Shown here: positions 5,135-9,498 of the stretch, piece after piece
Numbering within the stretch: the first letter of the stretch is position 1
Layout: each line of letters starts with the position of its first letter
Source: Oscillospiraceae bacterium
GTDB taxonomy: Bacteria; Bacillota; Clostridia; Oscillospirales; QAMX01
Direction of reading: 5' to 3'
Assembly (NCBI GenBank): GCA_902772625.1
Contig: CACYBP010000227.1
Span: 1-9,498 of the forward strand
DNA length: 9,498 nucleotides
Notes under the pieces: model-generated
Database searches by the model: none
Seen by the model: only the letters and a program-made list of their open reading frames with translations
Told to the model about the DNA's origin: nothing
Program-made: the position numbers and the translations under genes

Positions 5135-5985
5135 GATTTCCCGTGGGAATCATGGCGGATTCGCTCCGCCTGCCTCTTTACGCCTCCCTGATGAAAGCGC
5201 ACGAGCTCGGCGCCGAGACGGTGCAGCTCACCGCGGTCTCGGGAGAATTCACCTATGAAAACTACGCCTCCACCGACGTGGGCCGGATGGAGCTTCGGGG
5301 GCTTCTCTCCCGGCTCGGTCTCCGGATCTCGGCGGTGTGCGGAGATTTCGGCGGCAAGGGCTTCATGATCCCGGAGGACAACCCCGCCCGGATCGAGGCC
5401 TCCCGGAAGGTGATGGAGCTTGCGGGGACGTTTGACTGCCCGGTGGTGACCACCCACGTCGGCGCGATCCCCCGCGACCCGTCCTCCACGCGCTACCGCG
5501 TGCTTCTGGACGCCGCGAAGAGGCTCGGCGAGATCGCCGAGCGTTACGGCGGCGCCTTTGCCATCGAGACCGGACCCGAGGAGCCCGAGCGCCTCAAGGC
5601 CTTTCTGGACGAGGTGGGAAGCCCCGGCGTGAAGGTCAATTACGATCCGGCAAATCTGGTGATGGTGACTCATTCCGACCCGGTGAAGGGCGTTTATACC
5701 CTCCGGGATCATATCGTCCACGTCCACGCCAAGGATGGCGTGAATCTTCTCCCCTGCGATCCCGAGCTGATCTACGGGCCGGACGCGCCGGAGATCACCG
5801 GGCTTCTGGACAAGACCCCCTATTTCCGCGAGACTCCCCTGGGAGAGGGCGAGGTCGATTTCCCCCGCTGGATCGCCGCTCTGGAGGAGATCGGGTATCA
5901 GAACGCCCTGACCATAGAGCGCGAGGTGGGCCCCGACCCGGCCGGGGATATCGCGAAGGCGATCGGGTATCTGCGCTCGCTCTGA
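5131..5985 (+). CDS. Sugar phosphate isomerase/epimerase family TIM-barrel protein
   Basis: The 284-residue protein fits the xylose-isomerase-like TIM barrel family (AP endonuclease family 2 fold), which includes many sugar isomerases and epimerases. It starts FPVGIMADSL and has alternating strands and helices throughout. The expected divalent-metal ligands are in place: Glu146 in AIETGPE, Asp172 in VNYDPANL, a histidine of IVHVHAKD (His197/His199) and Glu263 in LTIERE near the end. The start is ATG at 5131, whose ATGA overlaps the nagA stop; AAAGGAG lies 5 bases upstream, so the two genes are translationally coupled. Substrate cannot be read from sequence. The tight coupling to nagA suggests an amino sugar or a derivative of one. 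A strong terminator follows. Confidence 0.88.
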   Translation: MRFPVGIMADSLRLPLYASLMKAHELGAETVQLTAVSGEFTYENYASTDVGRMELRGLLSRLGLRISAVCGDFGGKGFMIPEDNPARIEASRKVMELAGTFDCPVVTTHVGAIPRDPSSTRYRVLLDAAKRLGEIAERYGGAFAIETGPEEPERLKAFLDEVGSPGVKVNYDPANLVMVTHSDPVKGVYTLRDHIVHVHAKDGVNLLPCDPELIYGPDAPEITGLLDKTPYFRETPLGEGEVDFPRWIAALEEIGYQNALTIEREVGPDPAGDIAKAIGYLRSL

Positions 5986-6046
5986 GACCGCATAGGCTTT
6001 TTTCCGCAAGGGGACGGTCCTCCGGCGTTTCTTTTCAAACAAGAAG

Positions 6047-6087
6047 ACGGGACAGGAAAACCTCCTGTCCCGTTTTGCTTTTCTTTT
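6047..6087 (+). terminator. Intrinsic terminator after the nagA unit
   Basis: An uninterrupted 11 bp stem (ACGGGACAGGA at 6047-6057 with its complement at 6063-6073, 5-base loop) is followed by TTTTGCTTTTCTTTT. It lies about 60 bases after the TIM-barrel gene stop. On the minus strand the stem is followed by a moderately T-rich stretch, so it could also serve the convergent small lipoprotein gene that stops at 6092. Confidence 0.93.
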
Positions 6088-6091
6088 CCGG

Positions 6092-6313
6092 TCAGTCCCC
6101 CGGCGCGGCTTCCTCCCCGCCTCCCGTGAGAAGCTCCTGAAGCGCTTCGCAGGGCGGCAGGTCGGCGTGAAGCGCGGAAAACGCGCTTTCCGGCCCGGCC
6201 TCCGGGGTCGCTTCTTCGGGCTTCTCTCCTGTCTCCCGGTCCCCTCCGCAGGAGGAAAGGCACAGGAAAAGCGCGAGAAGGAGAAGCGGGACTCCCGCCG
6301 TTTTTCTCTTCAT
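6092..6313 (-). CDS. Small predicted lipoprotein, function unknown
   Basis: This 73-residue protein opens with a classic lipoprotein signal: MKRKTAG, a Leu-rich hydrophobic stretch to about 19, and the lipobox LSSC with the lipidated cysteine at 22. The mature part of about 52 residues is rich in Glu, Pro and Gly, with no recognisable domain. A single cysteine (in PPCEAL) and a short helix-like LQELL stretch lie near the end. The start is ATG at 6313 with AAAGGA eight bases upstream. The frame remains open far to the right only because stops are rare; the lipobox fixes the real start. It follows the DUF951 gene by 47 bases, and that gap holds a 6 bp hairpin (6337-6352) without a U-run, so the two are probably co-transcribed. 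Confidence 0.75.
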   Translation of the reverse strand: MKRKTAGVPLLLLALFLCLSSCGGDRETGEKPEEATPEAGPESAFSALHADLPPCEALQELLTGGGEEAAPGD

Positions 6314-6360
6314 CTCCCCGTTCCTTTCACGTTCTCTGCGCCGCGGGGCGCATAAGCCTT

Positions 6361-6558
6361 TCATTTCGGCACCTCGACCCCGGCGCGGAAGATCTTTTTG
6401 ACGTGACGCTCGATCTTGGAGCGGGCCGCCATCACCTCGTGGCCGCAGCCGGTACATTTCAATTTGAAATCCGCCCCGGTGCGCAGAATGAGAAAGCTTT
6501 TCGCGCCGCAGGGATGGTTCTTTTTCATCTCCAGAATATCGCCGATCTGAATATCCAA
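6361..6558 (-). CDS. DUF951 family protein
   Basis: The 65-residue protein matches the small DUF951 family of Bacillota over its whole length: an opening DIQIGDILEMKK, HPCG at 15-18, GADFKLKC at 28-35, CTGCGHEVM at 35-43 and a basic RSKIERHVKKI tail. Cys17, Cys35 and Cys38, with His15 or His40, could bind zinc. In many genomes the family lies near mscS or chromosome-partition genes, but not here, and its function is unknown. The start is TTG at 6558. AAGGGAG (6565-6571) lies 6 bases upstream, and family members start exactly at this point; the next ATG would remove the conserved N-terminus. The upstream region to 6655 holds AT-richer sequence that may contain its promoter, but I could not place clear -35/-10 boxes. 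Confidence 0.9.
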   Translation of the reverse strand: MDIQIGDILEMKKNHPCGAKSFLILRTGADFKLKCTGCGHEVMAARSKIERHVKKIFRAGVEVPK

Positions 6559-6564
6559 ACTTTT

Positions 6565-6571
6565 CTCCCTT
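6565..6571 (-). promoter_or_regulatory. Ribosome binding site for the DUF951 TTG start
   Basis: The minus strand reads AAGGGAG, then AAAAGT, then TTG at 6558. No ATG or GTG in frame competes at a suitable distance. Confidence 0.6.
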
Positions 6572-6655
6572 CCGCCGTCCTTTTTCTTCGTATATTTTGT
6601 CCTTTCCTTCCCACACTAATGCCGAAACCAGGAAAAAGAAAAGGAAGGAAACATC

Positions 6656-7027
6656 ATGTCGGTAACCGTTCAAGCCGTTTTTCAGGACGCCGACGCCGCC
6701 GATCTCGCTCTGCGGGATCTGAAGGCGGCAGGCTGCGCCCTTCTTTCCCGCGAAACCGGCCGGGAGGCGGAAAGCAGAGCTTTTCCCGCGGAAAGACTTT
6801 TCGGCATTTCCCGCACGGGCGGGGAGATCCCGCCGCCCTACCCGGACAACGGGGCCTATTTTTCCCTCCGGGTGCCCCAGGTGGAAAACCGCGCCACGGC
6901 CGGGATCGATCCCGGTGATATCTGGAGCGACCGGGTGACCCTTTCCGTCGAGGTGCCCGAGGACAAAGCCGCTTTCGCGAAAAGGCAACTGATCAACCGC
7001 GGCGGGAGCCGCGTGCGTTTCGTCTGA
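6656..7027 (+). CDS. Hypothetical 123-residue protein with ferredoxin-like (ACT/stress-protein-like) pattern
   Basis: I do not recognise a family. The N-terminal part, VTVQAVFQDADAADLALRD, followed by LKAAGC, has the strand-helix look of small alpha-beta domains that precede a glycine turn. The C-terminal part, VTLSVEVPEDKAAFAKR then LINRGGSRVRFV, repeats this strand-helix-strand pattern. Between them lies a Pro/Gly-rich linker (about 45-68). This layout resembles the YflT-like general stress protein domain, but only weakly. There is no signal peptide or membrane segment, so it is probably cytoplasmic. The start is ATG at 6656, with AAGGAAGGAA five bases upstream. It is a lone rightward gene, divergent from DUF951, and its TGA directly abuts the stop of the lipoprotein gene from the other strand. 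Confidence 0.72.
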   Translation: MSVTVQAVFQDADAADLALRDLKAAGCALLSRETGREAESRAFPAERLFGISRTGGEIPPPYPDNGAYFSLRVPQVENRATAGIDPGDIWSDRVTLSVEVPEDKAAFAKRQLINRGGSRVRFV

Positions 7028-8446
7028 TCAGGGAAGCGGATAGGTGACCAGTCTTTCGGGGGCGTAAAGCACCTCGCCGATCTCCCCGACGCCCTCGGCG
7101 ACGGTCTTGGCGTTGGATTCGCCGTAGATCATAAGCTCCAGAAGCCCGTCGTCGTAGAGGGCGAAGGCGCCGCCGCTGCGGGGCAGGAAGGCCCGGACCC
7201 CTTCGTGCTCGGCGAAGAGCTCGCTTTCCAGCGTCTCCTCATCCAGGATCCAGATCGCCTCTCCGGTGAAGTAGGAGACCCCGCCGTACCGGTGCACCGC
7301 GGCGGGAGCCGCCTCCCCCGACACCCCGGAGGCGATCTTTTTCGCGCCTCCTCCGGTCAGGGCGTAAAGCTCCGCGCCGTACCCGGTCTCCGGGCCGGTC
7401 AGATAATAATATCCGTCGGGGGTGGCCAGCGCGTGATGCGGGCTGCCCTTTTCGCCCGGGACGGTCTTTTCCCCGTCGAAGACGAGAAGCCCCTCTCCGT
7501 CGAAGCCGTAGACGTATTCCCCGTCGGCGTAGACCCAGTCGGCCTCGGGAAGAGCGGAGGTCTTTCCCGATTGAAAATCGTAAAGGAGCCGGTCGCTTCC
7601 GTCCGTAAGGACGAAGGCCGAGACCTGATTCGCGTTTTCGGGGAGAAGTCGTCCCCGGCTCTCCGCGCCGGCCTTTCCGATCTCGCTTGCGCGCTTTGAC
7701 GAAACGTCGTAGGCGAAAAGGCGGTCCTCCCCGTCGCGCCAGAAGAGCTTTTCAGTAAAGGACGCGTAGGAGGTGAGCGGGATCGGCTCCACCGGAGCGT
7801 CGCCGGAGATCTTTTTCACGGCGATAGCCTCGTGTCCCAGGGACCACACCGCGCCGTCGGCGGCGTAATAAATCGCCTTTGCGTCTCCGGTGAGGAAAAG
7901 AAGCTCGCCCCCGAGGGTCTGCATCTTTTCGGGGCCGCCGCCGAACACCAGCCGCCACAGCGCGCCGGAGGCGGCGACATAGACGTTGTTTTCGGATTCC
8001 AGGAAGGGCGCGTTCCCCGAAAGATCCACCCCGGAAAGCACGGTCTCGTACCCCGTACCCTCGCCGGTGCGGATCAGATCGCCGTCCTTCGTCACGCCGA
8101 AGACGCTGCCGATGGAATAAAAGACGGTCTCCACGCCTTCCTTGACCTTGTAGGCGGGCTCCAGATAGCTTTTGTACCAGAGATCCCCCTCCTCCAGATA
8201 ATAGGCCGAGCCGCTGGCCAGCGGGACCACGTCTTTATTCATCCGGGAGGCCTCGCTTCCCTCGGCGGTGAAGGTGGGGGCGTCCGTGTTGGTCAGGAAG
8301 ACCTGACCGTCCTTTTTGAAAAGGATCATGCTGTCCTGCGGGCGGCTGACGTAGGGATTCGCGCGTCCGGAGCAGGCGGCAAGGGTCAGAAGCAGGATCC
8401 CGAGGAGCGCGAAGGCGCCGCCGCGGCGAAAAAAGGCTCTTTTCAT
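7028..8446 (-). CDS. Lipoprotein with beta-propeller-like repeats, function unknown
   Basis: The 472-residue protein has a charged MKRAFFRRGG start, a hydrophobic segment from 11 to 24 and the lipobox LAAC with the lipidated cysteine at 25, so it is an extracytoplasmic membrane-anchored lipoprotein. The rest shows many short repeated strand motifs of the form small-Tyr/Leu-Tyr-strand-Asp-Gly, such as DGQVFLTN, GDLWYKSY, NNVYVAASGALWRL, AIYYAADGAVWSL, KLFWRDGEDRLFAYD, EYVYGFDGEGLLVFDG, GYYYLTGP and AIWILDEETLES. They recur about every 40 residues, as expected for a beta-propeller (DUF5050-like or WD-like). No catalytic motif is visible. The start is ATG at 8446, overlapping the stop of the upstream gene by the ATGA arrangement, with only a weak GGGTGA site, so translation is probably coupled. 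Its stop touches the stop of the convergent gene. Confidence 0.85.
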   Translation of the reverse strand: MKRAFFRRGGAFALLGILLLTLAACSGRANPYVSRPQDSMILFKKDGQVFLTNTDAPTFTAEGSEASRMNKDVVPLASGSAYYLEEGDLWYKSYLEPAYKVKEGVETVFYSIGSVFGVTKDGDLIRTGEGTGYETVLSGVDLSGNAPFLESENNVYVAASGALWRLVFGGGPEKMQTLGGELLFLTGDAKAIYYAADGAVWSLGHEAIAVKKISGDAPVEPIPLTSYASFTEKLFWRDGEDRLFAYDVSSKRASEIGKAGAESRGRLLPENANQVSAFVLTDGSDRLLYDFQSGKTSALPEADWVYADGEYVYGFDGEGLLVFDGEKTVPGEKGSPHHALATPDGYYYLTGPETGYGAELYALTGGGAKKIASGVSGEAAPAAVHRYGGVSYFTGEAIWILDEETLESELFAEHEGVRAFLPRSGGAFALYDDGLLELMIYGESNAKTVAEGVGEIGEVLYAPERLVTYPLP

Positions 8447-8862
8447 CGTTCACCCGGATCCTTTACCACGACGTTATCCAGCCCGTTTGCGGAGAATTCG
8501 TCGTAATACTCCCGCATCCTGGCGTCCAGCTCCTCCCGGTCGGCCCCGTCCACGTCGCGGTCCTTGAGATCGCGGCGCGCAAGCTCCTCCGAAAGGATGT
8601 TGAAGAAGCAGGCGTCCTCGTAATCCAGAATGGCCTCGTGCACGCCGCCGTCTACGTAGGGCTGGGACGGGATGGTGCCGTAGGAGGTGATGTCGGCAAG
8701 CTCGGGCATGCCCTCTTTGGCCGCGGCGTAGAAGACGCGGGATTCGATCTCGTCGTAGGGCTCGATCCGCTCGTCGCCCCGGGTGGAGTTGAGGACCCAG
8801 TTGCCGATGTACACCAGGTCGCACAGCAGCCTGAGTTCCTTTTTGGTGAGAGTCAGTTCCAT
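8443..8862 (-). CDS. Acidic hypothetical protein of 139 residues
   Basis: No family is recognised. The protein has no signal peptide or membrane helix. It begins with a likely helical MELTLTKKELRLLCDLVYIG, contains the segment NWVLNSTRGDERIEPYDEIE, a Tyr/Pro-rich middle (IPSQPYVDGG, 64-73) and the helix-like DYEDACFFNILSEELARRD at 80-98, then a strongly acidic/basic tail. Asp and Glu clearly outnumber Lys and Arg. Start: ATG at 8862 with AAGGTG upstream. Its stop overlaps the start of the propeller lipoprotein gene, and the MFS transporter gene ends 44 bases upstream, so all three are probably one transcript. It may be a cytoplasmic partner of the transporter or the lipoprotein, but nothing in the sequence proves it. 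Confidence 0.8.
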   Translation of the reverse strand: MELTLTKKELRLLCDLVYIGNWVLNSTRGDERIEPYDEIESRVFYAAAKEGMPELADITSYGTIPSQPYVDGGVHEAILDYEDACFFNILSEELARRDLKDRDVDGADREELDARMREYYDEFSANGLDNVVVKDPGER

Positions 8863-8878
8863 AAATACACACCTTCTC

Positions 8879-8895
8879 CGGCGGAAGCTCCGCCG
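8879..8895. repeat. Inverted repeat between the MFS gene and the acidic-protein gene
   Basis: CGGCGGA (8879-8885) and TCCGCCG (8889-8895) form a 7 bp perfect stem with a 3-base loop in the 44-base gap. On the minus strand the GAGAAGG of the downstream ribosome site directly follows the stem, and there is no U-run. It is more likely an mRNA hairpin that tunes translation or processing than a terminator. Confidence 0.45.
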
Positions 8896-8906
8896 TGTCT
8901 TGAAGT

Positions 8907-9498
8907 TCAGTCGTTGTCGCCTTCCAGCATTTCCAGCTTGTTTTTCTTCACCGGCGGGCGGCTGTCGCCGTGGCGCACCGGGAGCATGGAGACGAAGGCC
9001 AGGGCCGAGAACACCACCGCGTACGGGAACAGGGTGGTCATGCCCATCTTGTCCATCAGAAGGCCGCTGAGATAGGGGGTGACGGTCTGGGCCGCCATGC
9101 TGGCGGTGTAATAGAAGCCGGTGTAGCGCCCGACGTTGCCTCCCTTGGCAAGCTCCACCACCATGGGGAAGCTGTTGACGTTGATGGTGGCCCAGCCGAT
9201 CCCGGCCAGGGCGAACATCACGTTCATCAGAAGGGCGGGGCTGCCCTCCCGCATGAAGGCCGCGACGAGGAAGGAGACCGAAAGCATCACGACCCCGGCA
9301 AGGATCGTCTTCTTCCGTCCGATCTTCGAGGCGACGAAGCCCACGGGGATGTAGGAAATGATCGCGGCGATGTTGGCCACCAGAAGCGTCAGATTGTAAT
9401 CGAGATTCAGAACCTTTCCGGCGTAGACCGAATACTTGCTGGTCACGGCGTTGTAGCCCATGAACCAGAGCACCACCGACAGGAGCAGGAAGAGAAGC
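8907..9498 (-). CDS. Major facilitator superfamily transporter, C-terminal half (start beyond window)
   Basis: The frame is open to the right edge, so only 196 residues and the stop at 8907 are seen. The segment holds six hydrophobic helices, fitting transmembrane helices 7 to 12 of a 12-helix MFS permease. These include FLLLSVVLWFMGYNAVTS, a loop with GFVASKIGRKKT (motif-A-like, after the second visible helix), GIGWATINVNSFPMVVELA and GRYTGFYYTASMAAQTVTPY. The latter two resemble the sugar-transporting GPH/SLC45-like MFS group, so a sugar or glycoside substrate is plausible but not shown. The protein ends in a short charged cytoplasmic tail rich in Lys, Asp and Glu. The acidic-protein gene begins 44 bases after the stop. 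Confidence 0.9.
   Translation of the reverse strand, partial: LLFLLLSVVLWFMGYNAVTSKYSVYAGKVLNLDYNLTLLVANIAAIISYIPVGFVASKIGRKKTILAGVVMLSVSFLVAAFMREGSPALLMNVMFALAGIGWATINVNSFPMVVELAKGGNVGRYTGFYYTASMAAQTVTPYLSGLLMDKMGMTTLFPYAVVFSALAFVSMLPVRHGDSRPPVKKNKLEMLEGDND

Noticed and set aside
4684..6042. Minus-strand open frame of 452 codons opposite nagA and the TIM-barrel gene
   Set aside because: Antisense to two genes with complete catalytic motifs; its sequence is His/Arg/Gly-rich without any recognisable fold.
6559..6655. Divergent promoters for DUF951 and the 123-residue gene
   Set aside because: The stretch is AT-richer and contains TATATT and TAAT-like words, but no -35/-10 pair with acceptable spacing could be placed on either strand.
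6314..6988. Right-hand part of a 298-codon minus frame running through the DUF951 region
   Set aside because: Only the last 73 codons, starting at the ATG at 6313 with a lipoprotein signal, make a sensible protein; the rest is a shadow of DUF951 and of the 123-residue gene.
1..9498. CRISPR array, insertion sequence, tRNA or rRNA genes, phage or defence genes
   Set aside because: I saw no regularly spaced repeats, transposase-like protein, cloverleaf or RNA gene; the window appears to be ordinary chromosomal gene content.

Overview
The window looks like chromosomal DNA from a high-GC member of the Bacillota, most likely class Clostridia. The reasons are a lepB-rbgA-rnhB-yraN block, a DUF951 protein, strong AAGGAGG-type ribosome binding sites, frequent TTG/GTG starts and canonical sigma-A promoters. 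No species can be named. Coding density is high: neighbouring genes often overlap by 4 to 14 bases, and many long antisense ORFs are GC-driven shadows.

Left region (1-3850, all minus strand): one operon-like run reads leftward from a near-consensus promoter at 3815-3844. In transcription order it holds lepB (type I signal peptidase), an unrecognised P-loop kinase-like gene, rbgA/ylqF (50S ribosome-assembly GTPase), rnhB (RNase HII), yraN (UPF0102 nuclease-like protein) and, after an 82-base gap, a peptidase S51/PepE-like gene that leaves the window at base 1. That last gene is visibly less GC-rich than the others.

Middle region (3850-6090, plus strand): a divergent promoter at 3866-3894 drives nagA (N-acetylglucosamine-6-phosphate deacetylase), which overlaps by 4 bases with a xylose-isomerase-like TIM-barrel sugar isomerase/epimerase gene. 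A strong intrinsic terminator at 6047-6087 closes the unit. No nagB lies beside nagA, so the TIM-barrel enzyme is its only partner here. The predicted nagA mRNA begins almost exactly at a 9-10 bp hairpin.

Right region (6090-9498): a small two-gene minus unit (DUF951, then a 73-residue lipoprotein) is followed by one plus-strand gene for an unrecognised 123-residue protein. The stop of that gene abuts, with no gap, the stop of a minus-strand run that comes in from the right edge. The run is an MFS transporter (C-terminal half visible), an unrecognised acidic 139-residue protein and a 472-residue lipoprotein with beta-propeller-like repeats.

I saw no mobile element, CRISPR array, tRNA, rRNA or recognisable defence system. 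The most interesting points are the P-loop gene inside a conserved housekeeping block, the nagA/TIM-barrel pairing, the 5' RNA structures at the divergent promoters, and the MFS/acidic protein/lipoprotein cluster.
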